33,609 nucleotides of DNA from contig NZ_JAGXJN010000056.1 of NCBI RefSeq assembly GCF_019091455.1, positions 1-33,609 of the forward strand. Reading direction: 5' to 3'. Shown in pieces: positions 23,913 through 32,164 of the stretch (positions are counted from its first letter, which is position 1; each line of letters begins with the position of its first letter). A program made the translations under genes and the position numbers. Source of the DNA: Chitinophaga sp. GbtcB8. Lineage in GTDB: Bacteria > Bacteroidota > Bacteroidia > Chitinophagales > Chitinophagaceae. The notes below the pieces were generated by a model that was given only the letters and a program-made list of their open reading frames with translations, did no database searches and had not been told where the DNA came from.

Positions 23913-25337
23913 TTAGATCTTCACCTGCTTCCACTTGCCCCGTTTAAATAAGATAAACGAAGTAATAGAAATGGCGGTTTCCGCCACGGGGATAGCAATG
24001 AATACGCCCAGGGGACCCATGTTCAGGGCTTTGGCCAGGGTGTAAGCCAGCGGGATCTGGAACAGCCAGAAACCAATGAAGTTGATCCAGGTAGGGGTCC
24101 AGGTATCACCGGCGCCATTAAAGGCATTGATCATTACCATACCCACGCCATAGAAAACATATCCCAGGCTCATAATGCGCAGCGCATTGGCTGCAATTTC
24201 CTGGATCTGCGGATCCTGCGTGAACATGGAAATAAAGAACTTTGCGCTGGTCAGGAATAGTACGGTTACAACGGCCATGAATATAAAATTGTATTTGGCG
24301 GTTTTCAGTACTGATTCCTCTGCCCGGTCAGGCTGGCCCGCGCCCAGGTTTTGTCCGATAAGCGTAGCAGCGGCATTACTAAGCCCCCAGGCGGGCATAA
24401 TAAAGAAGATCAGCAAACGGATGGCGGTCTGGTAACCGGCAGAGCCATGATCGCCCCCGGTTTCAGCCACCAGCCTGGCCAGGAAGATCCAGCTGCAGGA
24501 GCCGATAATAAACTGGAAAGTACCCGGGGACGCAATTTTGATCACCGATTTAATTACAGTCCAATCGATCTTCAGGTGATGGTTTTTAATTTTCACCTGG
24601 CTTTTGCCGTTGAATAAATGATACAGCTGGTACACCACGCCAATGCCACGGCCAATGGTGGTGGCCATTGCAGCACCCGTAAGGCCAAAGGCCGGTATAG
24701 GTCCCAGCCCGTTAATGAAAATGGGACACAGGATAATGTTACAGATGTTGGCCAGCCACAGGCTTTTCATGGCCATGGCGGCATTACCTGCCCCGCGGAA
24801 AATACCGTTGATCAGGAACAGCAGCATGATCACCAGGCTGCCACCCATCATAAGGCGGGTATAGGCTGTACCTTTTGCCACGGTAGTAGGTTCTGCACCC
24901 ATGAGGCGCAAAATATCCGCGGCAAAGATCATCCCGGTTACGCTTACTGCGGCGGTTACAAAAATGGCCAGCCACAGGGCCTGCACACCGGCATAGGCAG
25001 CTGCATCGGGGTTCTTTTCACCCACGCGGCGCGCTACCAGCGCGGTAGCTGCCATACTAATACCAATGGCCAGGGAGTATACAATGGTAATTACAGATTC
25101 CGTAAGACCCACGGTTTGTATGGCATGGCTGCTATCCGGCAGATGGCCGACAAAGTAGAGGTCCACCACAGCAAATACAGACTCCATGCACATTTCCAGG
25201 ATCATGGGAATGGCCAGCAGGAACACTGCTTTACGCAGGCTGCCGGTGGTATAGTCCATCTCCTCGCCCTTAATGGCCTGTTTTATAAATGAAAAAATAT
25301 AGGATACCCTATTGGTAGACACGGTTTGTTGCGACAT
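23913..25337 (-). CDS. MATE family efflux transporter
   Basis: A 474-aa inner-membrane protein with about 12 transmembrane helices arranged as two homologous halves. The first half starts GSLRKAVFLLAIPMILEMCMESVFAVVDLYFVGHL, the typical MATE helix-1/2 pattern, and the second has IKIASPGTFQFIIGSCSWIFLARLVAETGG. GQNLGAGQPDRAEESV is the classical MATE loop motif. It would export cationic drugs or metabolites using Na+ or H+. The first ATG gives a 26-residue lead before the membrane part; the Met at residue 27 is an alternative start. It is preceded by a long structured leader region. Confidence 0.93.
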   Translation of the reverse strand: MSQQTVSTNRVSYIFSFIKQAIKGEEMDYTTGSLRKAVFLLAIPMILEMCMESVFAVVDLYFVGHLPDSSHAIQTVGLTESVITIVYSLAIGISMAATALVARRVGEKNPDAAAYAGVQALWLAIFVTAAVSVTGMIFAADILRLMGAEPTTVAKGTAYTRLMMGGSLVIMLLFLINGIFRGAGNAAMAMKSLWLANICNIILCPIFINGLGPIPAFGLTGAAMATTIGRGIGVVYQLYHLFNGKSQVKIKNHHLKIDWTVIKSVIKIASPGTFQFIIGSCSWIFLARLVAETGGDHGSAGYQTAIRLLIFFIMPAWGLSNAAATLIGQNLGAGQPDRAEESVLKTAKYNFIFMAVVTVLFLTSAKFFISMFTQDPQIQEIAANALRIMSLGYVFYGVGMVMINAFNGAGDTWTPTWINFIGFWLFQIPLAYTLAKALNMGPLGVFIAIPVAETAISITSFILFKRGKWKQVKI

Positions 25338-25383
25338 ACAGAAATTTTTAAAAACAATAATTAAACGGATCAGGGAAAAGATA

Positions 25384-25424
25384 GTTACCCCGTGGGCATA
25401 AATAGCCCCAGGCTTGAGGTAAAC
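25384..25424 (-). other. Hairpin in the MATE leader
   Basis: GTTACC (25384-25389) can pair with GGTAAAC (25418-25424), enclosing a second pairing of TGGGC with GCCCCA around an ATAAATA loop. It lies 46 nt before the MATE ATG and would be in its mRNA leader. No long T run follows on the minus strand. Confidence 0.4.
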
Positions 25425-25604
25425 ACCGGCTTGTGTTGTGCTAACAGGAGAAGTGGTGCATTACCTTGCAGTGTTGCTGGTGGTTCTGGCAATTTTCATG
25501 GCGATGATTTTTCGTTGCATTGTGCAAATATACATCCTCCAATGGATTATTAATGGTATAAATACGACAATCTATAGGGGATTTTACGACACAAATCAAT
25601 AGAG

Positions 25605-25739
25605 CTAGATAAAAAGAAAGGGGCCGGTCAGAAGAGTTCCTGGCCAGCCCCATGTGCAAGTTTTATAGGTTAGATATCTATTACAACGCAGCTGTTTGCT
25701 GCTACTAATATTAACAGCGGTTTGGGCAAGTTGGTTCAT
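25605..25739 (-). other. Possible leader ORF or small RNA upstream of MATE
   Basis: On the minus strand an ATG preceded by a run of A (25737-25739) opens a 44-codon frame ending in TAG at 25605-25607. It includes a Trp-Gly-Trp segment (TWGWPG) over the hairpin at 25620-25651. As the hairpin and T tract lie inside the frame, either translation influences termination or this is simply the end of a small RNA of roughly 100-130 nt. Family unknown; coding is unproven. Confidence 0.25.
25611..25651 (-). terminator. Minus-strand Rho-independent terminator in the MATE leader region
   Basis: GGGGCCGGTCAG (25620-25631) pairs with CTGGCCAGCCCC (25640-25651), with two G-U or mismatch positions and an 8-nt loop. 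On the minus strand it is followed by TTTCTTTTT (25619-25611). There is no annotated gene upstream on this strand, so it terminates either a small RNA or an attenuated MATE leader. Confidence 0.7.
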
Positions 25740-25754
25740 TTTTTTAAATGTCCC

Positions 25755-25774
25755 GTGGCGGGGCCGCTTTTTTT
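25755..25774 (+). terminator. Short plus-strand terminator-like hairpin
   Basis: GTGGC-GGG-GCCGC (25755-25767) is followed directly by seven T. The stem is only 5 bp, with one G-U pair. It faces toward the glycosidase gene 100 bp downstream, with no gene before it on the plus strand. Confidence 0.45.
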
Positions 25775-25876
25775 AAAATCAACGGATAATCCATCATAAA
25801 AACAGGATATGCTATTTTTACATTTATCCGAACCCAATATTTTTAATTCCCTTAATGCCACTAAAAGTTTCCACGT

Positions 25877-28327
25877 ATGAAAACCCTCCACGTCACATTT
25901 TTCAGTAGTATCATTAGCCTGTTCTTTACTTTTTCTGCAACAGCACAAACCGTTGAAGCGGAAAGCGGCTCCCTTACAGGCGGCGCCAATACGCAAAGCT
26001 GCAGCGGCTGTTCCGGCAGCACCATAGTTGGCAACTTAGGCGGCCCTTCCAATGGTACCGTAGTAGTGCCGGTGAATGTTAGCAGCGCCGGCATGTACAA
26101 CCTTACCATTTATTATTGCACGGCAGACCCGCGGGTAATTTATGTTACACCCAACAATGGTAACTATACCGGCATTAACTGCGCAGCTTCCGGTGGGTGG
26201 ACAACCGTTGGCAGCACCAGCATGAATGTATCCTTAAATGCAGGCAGCAACACCATCCGGCTGGATAACGGCAGCGGGGGCTGGGGCCCCAATATCGATA
26301 AGATAACCCTGCAGCCCGCCACCACCATTACTTTTGGCGCAGGTAACTATATTTATTACAACCTGGGTACCGGTAAGTATAATGTATATTTCAACAATAA
26401 CCTGGTAATTACCGATGCCTATGCCAGCTGCAATTCCAACAACATTTACTATAGCCATACGGGTTATACCAGCCGTGTATATGCCGCTACGCCTGTAAGC
26501 GATGCTTTTGGCAGCGGCACCAAACATACCATTACACTCAGCGGCGGCGGCTTAATACCCATGCAGCAGGTGTTTTATACCTATGCAGGTAAAAACTATT
26601 TTTTTACAGAGGTGCTGCTGAATGGCACAGGGGCAAATTGTTACCGTATGTCGCCCTTAACCACCAGCACCGCCTGGGTGCCGGGCTCCGGGGATATGCG
26701 GGCATTAAAGGTACCCTTTGATAATGATGCCTGGATCCGGTATGATGCGCAAACCTTCAGCGCCGCCAATTTCATAGGGTCGGAAGTGGCGGCCCTGTAC
26801 GATAATACCAGCCGCAATGGTTTAGTAATAGGCTCCGTGGAACATATACACTGGAAAACCGGGGTAACGGTAACGGCTAATGGAAATAATACTTTATCCG
26901 CCCTTTCTGCTTACGGTGGTTATACAGATGGTACCCTTACGCACGATGGGCGGGGGCATGGCTGGGTAAATGTGGGCGGCACTACCTGTAAATCACCTAA
27001 GATACTGGTAGATTATGAAAGCGACTGGCGCACGGCTTTTGAAACCTATGGCAGCGCTAACCTGCTGGCAGAGCCGCGTTACATCAGCAGCTTCACCGGC
27101 GGTACTCCCTTTGGGTGGAACAGCTGGGGTGTTATACAATCCAGCCTTACTTTGGCTAAAGCCAATGCAGTAGTGGACTTTTTTGCCAATAGCTGCACAG
27201 GTTTCCGCAACAGCGACAATACGCTGTACATAGACCTGGATTCTTATTGGGATAACCTGGCATCCGGCGGATGGACGGGCGATTTCAGCCAGCTGACCAG
27301 CTTTGCCAATTACTGCAAAAGCAAAGGATTTAAACCCGGCATTTACTGGGCGCCTTTTGTAGACTGGGGTAAGAATGCCACCGGCACGGTAGAAGGCACT
27401 TCTTATCAATACCAGGACTGCTGGACAAAAGTGAACGGATCACCCGTGGACCTGGACGGCGCCCGCGCCATGGACCCTACGCACCCGGCCACCCGCGGCC
27501 GTATTGCTTACCTGGTAGGTAAGTTCAAAGCCTGTGGTTTCCAGATGATCAAGCTGGATTTCCTGGGCCATGCCAGCCTGGAGGCCGACAGCTATTATGA
27601 TAGCAATGTGCATACCGGTATGGAGGCTTTCCGCAAAGGCATGGAGTATGTAGTGGACCAGCTGGCAGGCACTATGCTCACCTATGCAGCCATTAGCCCT
27701 AACCTTGCCACGGGCCGTTATGTGCACATGCGCCGCATTGCCTGCGATGCCTATAAGGATATCAGCGAAACGGGTTATACCCTTAACAGCACCACCTATG
27801 GCTGGTGGCAAAAGAATTTGTACAAGTACATAGACGCTGACCATATTGTATTTGGCACGGAACCCATTGGCGAAAACCGCGCCCGGCTTGCCTCCGGGCT
27901 GGTAACTGGCACGCTTATTACCGGCGATGATTATTCCGCCACCGGCGTCTGGACCACCACTGCCCAATCCCTGCTGCAAAATGCCGGCCTGCTGGATATT
28001 GCCAAAAACGGCAACGGCAAAGCTTTTCGCCCGGTAGAAGGCAATACCGGCAACCAGCCTAACGAGCTGTTTACCGCCACCATTGGAGCTTACCAGTACC
28101 TGGCTATTATTAACTATGGCGCCAGCGCCAAAACGTACACGGTAAATATGGGGCGGATAGGCCTTAACGGGGGCGGCACCTATGCTGCCGTAAAACAGCT
28201 GTTTACCGGCGCTTTCAGCTCCGTTAGCGGCAACCTGACGGTAACGGTACCGGCGGGAGATGCGGTTATTTACAGGATTGATGTGGGGAGTTGGGCAAGT
28301 ACTGCGCCAGTGCTGGTGGTGCGGTAG
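25877..28327 (+). CDS. Secreted CBM plus alpha-galactosidase-like (GH27/GH36 clan) glycoside hydrolase
   Basis: An 816-aa exported enzyme: signal peptide 1-23 (ending ATAQ), then a CBM6/CBM35-like beta-sandwich at about 24-147 (VEAESGSLTGGA at its start, NTIRLDNGSGGWGPNIDKITL at its end). A beta-rich middle domain spans about 150-400, and a TIM barrel from about 408 opens with PFGWNSWG (411-418), a GH27/GH36 hallmark. The predicted nucleophile is Asp561 in MIKLDFLGH; the predicted acid/base is Asp624 in MRRIACDAY. A C-terminal beta domain (about 715-805) follows, ending in AVIYRID. Likely substrate: an alpha-linked galactoside or other alpha-glycan. No SusC/SusD pair or sorting domain for the type IX system is seen, so it stands alone. 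Confidence 0.88.
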   Translation: MKTLHVTFFSSIISLFFTFSATAQTVEAESGSLTGGANTQSCSGCSGSTIVGNLGGPSNGTVVVPVNVSSAGMYNLTIYYCTADPRVIYVTPNNGNYTGINCAASGGWTTVGSTSMNVSLNAGSNTIRLDNGSGGWGPNIDKITLQPATTITFGAGNYIYYNLGTGKYNVYFNNNLVITDAYASCNSNNIYYSHTGYTSRVYAATPVSDAFGSGTKHTITLSGGGLIPMQQVFYTYAGKNYFFTEVLLNGTGANCYRMSPLTTSTAWVPGSGDMRALKVPFDNDAWIRYDAQTFSAANFIGSEVAALYDNTSRNGLVIGSVEHIHWKTGVTVTANGNNTLSALSAYGGYTDGTLTHDGRGHGWVNVGGTTCKSPKILVDYESDWRTAFETYGSANLLAEPRYISSFTGGTPFGWNSWGVIQSSLTLAKANAVVDFFANSCTGFRNSDNTLYIDLDSYWDNLASGGWTGDFSQLTSFANYCKSKGFKPGIYWAPFVDWGKNATGTVEGTSYQYQDCWTKVNGSPVDLDGARAMDPTHPATRGRIAYLVGKFKACGFQMIKLDFLGHASLEADSYYDSNVHTGMEAFRKGMEYVVDQLAGTMLTYAAISPNLATGRYVHMRRIACDAYKDISETGYTLNSTTYGWWQKNLYKYIDADHIVFGTEPIGENRARLASGLVTGTLITGDDYSATGVWTTTAQSLLQNAGLLDIAKNGNGKAFRPVEGNTGNQPNELFTATIGAYQYLAIINYGASAKTYTVNMGRIGLNGGGTYAAVKQLFTGAFSSVSGNLTVTVPAGDAVIYRIDVGSWASTAPVLVVR

Positions 28328-28462
28328 CATAAAGCGGAAAGCAGAAAGCAGAAAGCCTAATGCAGCGGATAGGGTCAACCATCCGGGGCATTCCAAGCTT
28401 TATGCTTTCTGCTTTATCCTTTCCGCTCGAATCAGCTTTCTGCTTTGCGCTTTAAGCTTTCC
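28326..28462. repeat. AAAGC-word inverted repeat after the glycosidase gene
   Basis: The left arm 28326-28363 (AGCATAAAGCGGAAAGCAGAAAGC...) is a near reverse complement of 28388-28427, and a second right-hand copy of the same words lies at 28434-28462. The left arm starts on the second base of the glycosidase stop codon. The same word family is found at 7881-7972, more than 20 kb away. Confidence 0.75.
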
Positions 28463-28466
28463 ACAA

Positions 28467-28502
28467 ACTTCAAAATTGGTTCAAAATTCCATCCTACCTT
28501 CG
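28467..28502 (+). promoter_or_regulatory. Direct repeats (OmpR-type site) and -7 box upstream of the response regulator
   Basis: TTCAAAATT occurs twice at 28469-28477 and 28480-28488, an 11-bp period typical of OmpR/PhoB-family binding sites. The 11-mer ACTTCAAAATT (28467-28477) recurs upstream of the TolC gene at 30639-30649. TACCTTCG at 28495-28502 resembles the -7 box TAnnTTTG with one mismatch; it would start the transcript very close to the ATG. Confidence 0.55.
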
Positions 28503-28509
28503 CTACCGT

Positions 28510-29193
28510 ATGAAAGTACTAGCAGTAGAAGACAGCCGGGAAATAGCCGTAAGCATTCGGGATTTTCTTTCGAGGGAAGGGTACATCTGTGAGCTGGCCT
28601 ATGGTTTCGAAGAAGCCAGGGAAAAGCTGGCGCTGTTTACCTATGACTGTATTCTGCTGGACATTATGCTGCCGGATGGCAATGGGCTGGAGCTGTTAAA
28701 GTTCATTAAAAAAGAACAGATTCAGAGCAGCGTGCTGATCCTTTCTGCCAAAGACGCCCTGGATGATAAAATAAGCGGCCTGGAAGGCGGTGCGGACGAT
28801 TACATTACCAAACCCTTTCACCTGCCGGAGCTGCACGCCCGCCTGCGGGCCATTTACCGCCGTAACAGGCTGGCCGGCAGCAACATGGTATCCTTTAACG
28901 AGATCACTTTAAATACCGATACGCTGGAAGCTACGGTGAACGATATTGTGCTGGACATTACCCGGAAGGAATTTGAGCTGTTGTTATACCTGGTGGTGAA
29001 TAAGAACCGGGTATTGTCCCGCCAATCAATAGCCGCCCACCTCTGGGGGGATTATACAGATAATTTGGCTAATTTTGACTTTGTTTATCAGCATATTAAG
29101 AACCTGCGTAAGAAGATCAGTGCGGCCAATGGAGCGGATTATATAGCTACCGTGTATGGATTGGGATATAAGTTTCATGCCACCAGTGCATAA
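28510..29193 (+). CDS. OmpR-family response regulator
   Basis: A 227-aa two-component regulator. The receiver domain covers about 1-118: Glu7-Asp8 in the acidic pocket (VEDSRE), phospho-acceptor Asp51 (LLDIMLPDGNG), Ser79 and Lys101 (ITKPF). The winged-helix DNA-binding domain covers about 128-225, with ITRKEFELLLYLVVNKNRVLSRQSIAAHLWG and the recognition helix FVYQHIKNLRKKI, ending in TVYGLGYKF. It lies 12 bp before its kinase. The conserved direct repeat before it suggests autoregulation, and the same repeat before the efflux genes suggests these are its targets. Confidence 0.96.
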   Translation: MKVLAVEDSREIAVSIRDFLSREGYICELAYGFEEAREKLALFTYDCILLDIMLPDGNGLELLKFIKKEQIQSSVLILSAKDALDDKISGLEGGADDYITKPFHLPELHARLRAIYRRNRLAGSNMVSFNEITLNTDTLEATVNDIVLDITRKEFELLLYLVVNKNRVLSRQSIAAHLWGDYTDNLANFDFVYQHIKNLRKKISAANGADYIATVYGLGYKFHATSA

Positions 29194-29205
29194 AAATACC
29201 TTCGG

Positions 29206-30519
29206 ATGAAGTTAGTGGACAAATTTTCCCTGTGGTTTATAGGTGTTATGATCTTTATAACACCCATTACAGCATATATCTGTTATTACAACCTGGAAAA
29301 GAACATCAATAAGGCGGAGATCACTCACCTGAAAGAGCTGAACGTTCGCATGGCCGACCGTTTAAGCAGGGGAGAAGCGATGAACGCCATCGCCCTGAAA
29401 GGCACTAACCTGGAAGTGGTGAAGCTGGCCGCTGCCTTACCGCAAAACCGGGTACAGGTGCAAAAAACAGACAATCTTGAAGAGGATAGCAAAGGCATGT
29501 TAAGCCTGCTAACAGTGCATTCCTATTTTGATATTAAGGGCCAGCCCTACCGCATTTCTTCCTACAATTATATTCCCAGCGCCAAACAGATCTACAGCGT
29601 TATACTGGATACTGTTTTCTGGAAGCTGCTGCTTATTATACTTTGCGTAGCTATTACCATCCGCCTGGTATCCCAGCGCATCCTGCATTCCCTGCGCACG
29701 ACCATGAAAACCATCCAGGGTTTTAATGTAAAGAACCGGGTACAATTCTCCCGCAGCAATACCCGGGAGTTCAAAGAACTTAATTCCTTTTTACAGAAAA
29801 TGACGGATAAAGCAGTGGATGAATATTGCGCTATCAAGGAATTCAGTGAGAACGCCTCCCATGAGCTGCAAACGCCCCTGGCCATCCTGCGCAATAAGGT
29901 AGAGCTGTTAAGTGAAACCGCTATTGAAGAAGAACAGGCTTTACTGCTGGGCGATATGCAGAACGCTATTGAAAAGCTCTCTAAGATCAACCGCTCCCTT
30001 ACCTTGCTGGCCAAGCTGGAAAATAATGAGTACACGGTTTCAGAGCAGATCAAATTCTGCAAAATAGCCAAAGAGGTGCTGGCAGCCTATGAGGACCGCA
30101 TTGAGATGAAGAATATTTCTGTAAGAACAGAGATCGATAAAGGCATTCTGCTGAAGATACACCCGGTAATGGCAGATATGCTGATGAACAACCTGCTGGG
30201 CAATGCCATTCGCCATAATGTGCAGGATGGCAGCATTGAGCTGATCCTCACGCAGAAGCAATTAACGGTAAAGAATACCGGCCTGCCGCCTGTAATGCCC
30301 ACAGAGGAGCTGTTTCAGCGCTTTAAGAAAAGTAACCAGTGCAGTGAGAGTGTGGGCCTGGGCTTATCCATTGTAAAACAGATCTGCGAGGTAAGCGGCT
30401 TTGGTGTATCTTATCAATACAGGAACCAGCAACATATATTACAGGTCGATTTTCAACCCAGAACCCGGGAAGAAATGAAGCTGAACCGGCAAGATAACTT
30501 AGCGCCGGCCCTTGTATAA
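29206..30519 (+). CDS. Sensor histidine kinase (HisKA type)
   Basis: A 437-aa inner-membrane kinase: first transmembrane helix at about 8-28, a periplasmic sensor of about 105 residues, second helix at about 136-154, and a HAMP-like linker. The phospho-accepting His219 is in SENASHELQTPLAILRNKVELL. The ATPase domain has the N box MNNLLGNAIRHN (327-338), a degenerate D box (VKNTGLPP) and GLGLSIVKQ (384-392). It is the partner of the regulator just upstream. The periplasmic domain has no recognised ligand-binding fold. Envelope or drug sensing is suggested by the efflux genes that follow. Confidence 0.94.
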   Translation: MKLVDKFSLWFIGVMIFITPITAYICYYNLEKNINKAEITHLKELNVRMADRLSRGEAMNAIALKGTNLEVVKLAAALPQNRVQVQKTDNLEEDSKGMLSLLTVHSYFDIKGQPYRISSYNYIPSAKQIYSVILDTVFWKLLLIILCVAITIRLVSQRILHSLRTTMKTIQGFNVKNRVQFSRSNTREFKELNSFLQKMTDKAVDEYCAIKEFSENASHELQTPLAILRNKVELLSETAIEEEQALLLGDMQNAIEKLSKINRSLTLLAKLENNEYTVSEQIKFCKIAKEVLAAYEDRIEMKNISVRTEIDKGILLKIHPVMADMLMNNLLGNAIRHNVQDGSIELILTQKQLTVKNTGLPPVMPTEELFQRFKKSNQCSESVGLGLSIVKQICEVSGFGVSYQYRNQQHILQVDFQPRTREEMKLNRQDNLAPALV

Positions 30520-30638
30520 ATTCCACCTTACTATCTAATTCAATAGTGGCGCGCCGGATGGCATGCTTTGCGAAAGCCTTGTCCCTAAAGGATTACAGCC
30601 CGAAAATTTTCCTGGTCATTTTCTTAAAAAACATTCTT

Positions 30639-30660
30639 ACTTCAAAATTACTTCAAAAAG
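30639..30660 (+). promoter_or_regulatory. Regulator-type direct repeat upstream of the TolC gene
   Basis: ACTTCAAAATT (30639-30649) is followed by TTCAAAA (30652-30658), the same 11-bp period and same 11-mer as before the response regulator gene. It is 62 nt before the TolC ATG. TAGCTTTC (30687-30694) downstream is a possible -7 box (one mismatch). Confidence 0.5.
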
Positions 30661-30721
30661 ATGTAGTCATTTTGCATATGGATTTATAGCTTTCGTAAAT
30701 ACATTGCAAAACCGTCCGTTC

Positions 30722-32116
30722 ATGTTTGAGAAAAAATTTTTACTGATCCTTTCATTTTTTATTGTTGCCAACATCTCTCTGTTAAGCGCACAACAAACCC
30801 TTACCCTGAAAAATGCGATCCAAACGGCTCTCAATAATTATGGAACGATCAAAGCTAAATCCAGTTATGCAGCGTCTTCACAGGCAAGTGTGGTACAGGC
30901 AAAGCGCGATTACCTGCCTAACCTGAATGTATCTGCACAGCAGGATTACGGTACCGTTAACGGTCAAAATGGCCCGCTGTATGGCTTTGGCGGCCTGGCG
31001 GTAGCCTCTGCAGGCCAGCCTTTACCTGATCAGAACTGGAATGCCGCTTTCGGCGGATTATACCTTACCAATATTAACTGGGATTTTTTTGCTTTTGGCC
31101 GCGCCAAAGAAAAGATCAAAACAGTGCAAGCGGTTGCTACCAGGGATACCAAAGACTGGCAGCAGGAAATTTTTCAACAGGAAATTAGGGTAGCAGCCGC
31201 TTACCTGAATTTATTGGCAGCGCAGAAGCTTACGCTGTCTTACCAGAAGAACCTGAACCGGGCAGATACTTTCCGCCGCGTGGTGGTAACCCGTGTAAAG
31301 AATGGTTTGAATCCCGGGGTGGATTCATCACAGGCCAATGCAGAAGTTTCCAATGCAAAAATTGCGCTTACCCGCGCGCTGGACTTTCAGCAAACACAAT
31401 CCAACCAGCTGGCGCAGCTGATGGGCGTACCGGCGCAGGACTTTAACCTGGATACCTTTTTCGTAGCCCGCGTACCGGCTGTACTGGCTGATTCTGCCAC
31501 TGTTGAAAACCATCCCACTCTGCAATGGTTTAAAAGCCGTATAGCCGTAAGCGATGAGCAGGCAAAGTATTACCATACATTCAACTACCCGGTATTTTCT
31601 TTGGTAGGCGTGCTGCAAACACGCGGCTCCGGCTTTGATCCTTCCTATAACGCCACTAACCTGGATGCTTATAAGCAGTCGTACTGGGACGGGGTAAAAC
31701 CTACCCGCACCAACTACCTTTTTGGTATAGGTGTTACCTGGAACATAACGCAGCCTTTACGTATATCCCAGCAGGTGAAATCGCAAAAGCTGGTCAGCAA
31801 AGGGTTGGAGGCGGAATATGAGCTGGCGGATCAGCAGATCCGCGCGCAGCTAAAGCTGTCTGATACTAAGATCAGCAATGCGCTGGATAATTACAGCGAA
31901 GCGCCCATACAGGTGAAAGCCGCTTCAGATGCGTTTTTGCAGAAATCAGTATTATATAAAAATGGTCTCACCAACCTGGTAGATGTTACACAGGCGCTCT
32001 ATACGTTAATACGCGCAGAAACCGACCGCGATATTGCCTACAGCAATGTGTGGCAGGCGTTGTTGCTGAAAGCTTCTGCCAGCGGTGATTTTAACCTGTT
32101 TGAAGGGCAGCTTTGA
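30722..32116 (+). CDS. TolC-family outer membrane efflux protein
   Basis: A 464-aa outer membrane channel of a tripartite efflux system, with signal peptide about 1-22 (ending SLLSAQ). The two OEP repeats are visible as long amphipathic helices: LTLKNAIQTALNNYGTIKAKSSYAASSQASVVQAKRDYLPNL in the first and KAASDAFLQKSVLYKNGLTNLVDVTQALYTLIRAETDRDIAYSN in the second, the classical TolC ending. The ATG at 30722 is chosen over the longer frame because it begins the signal peptide. It is followed by the RND pump 48 bp later. Confidence 0.95.
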   Translation: MFEKKFLLILSFFIVANISLLSAQQTLTLKNAIQTALNNYGTIKAKSSYAASSQASVVQAKRDYLPNLNVSAQQDYGTVNGQNGPLYGFGGLAVASAGQPLPDQNWNAAFGGLYLTNINWDFFAFGRAKEKIKTVQAVATRDTKDWQQEIFQQEIRVAAAYLNLLAAQKLTLSYQKNLNRADTFRRVVVTRVKNGLNPGVDSSQANAEVSNAKIALTRALDFQQTQSNQLAQLMGVPAQDFNLDTFFVARVPAVLADSATVENHPTLQWFKSRIAVSDEQAKYYHTFNYPVFSLVGVLQTRGSGFDPSYNATNLDAYKQSYWDGVKPTRTNYLFGIGVTWNITQPLRISQQVKSQKLVSKGLEAEYELADQQIRAQLKLSDTKISNALDNYSEAPIQVKAASDAFLQKSVLYKNGLTNLVDVTQALYTLIRAETDRDIAYSNVWQALLLKASASGDFNLFEGQL

Positions 32117-32164
32117 TAGGCAGTGGTTTAAGAAATTGGTATTGATCATTCACACAACAGTATT

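Larger units (their letters stand above)
25338..25876. other. 539-bp structured intergenic region between MATE and the glycosidase
   Basis: The region separates divergent genes. It contains three hairpins described separately (25384-25424, 25620-25651 and 25755-25767), a 44-codon minus-strand ORF at 25605-25739, and an AT-rich segment before the glycosidase start with TATTTTTA near 25812, one mismatch from TAnnTTTG. No tRNA or other RNA gene was recognised, and the longer ORFs across it look non-coding. Confidence 0.5.

Noticed and set aside
24618..25292. 224-codon open frame on the plus strand
   Set aside because: Antisense to MATE; His/Gly/Gln-rich shadow translation, no start signal or family resemblance.
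25441..25659. 72-codon minus-strand frame in the MATE leader region
   Set aside because: Runs through the hairpin in a different frame, starts beside it and has no recognisable feature; treated as non-coding.
27440..28396. 318-codon open frame on the minus strand
   Set aside because: Antisense to the glycosidase barrel. The translation is Gly/Ala/Ile-rich shadow sequence without motifs, and the sense gene is unambiguous.
28326..28462. Considered as a CRISPR array or tandem repeat array
   Set aside because: The units are 5-8 nt, irregular and arranged as inverted arms; there are no constant repeats of 25-40 nt with unique spacers.
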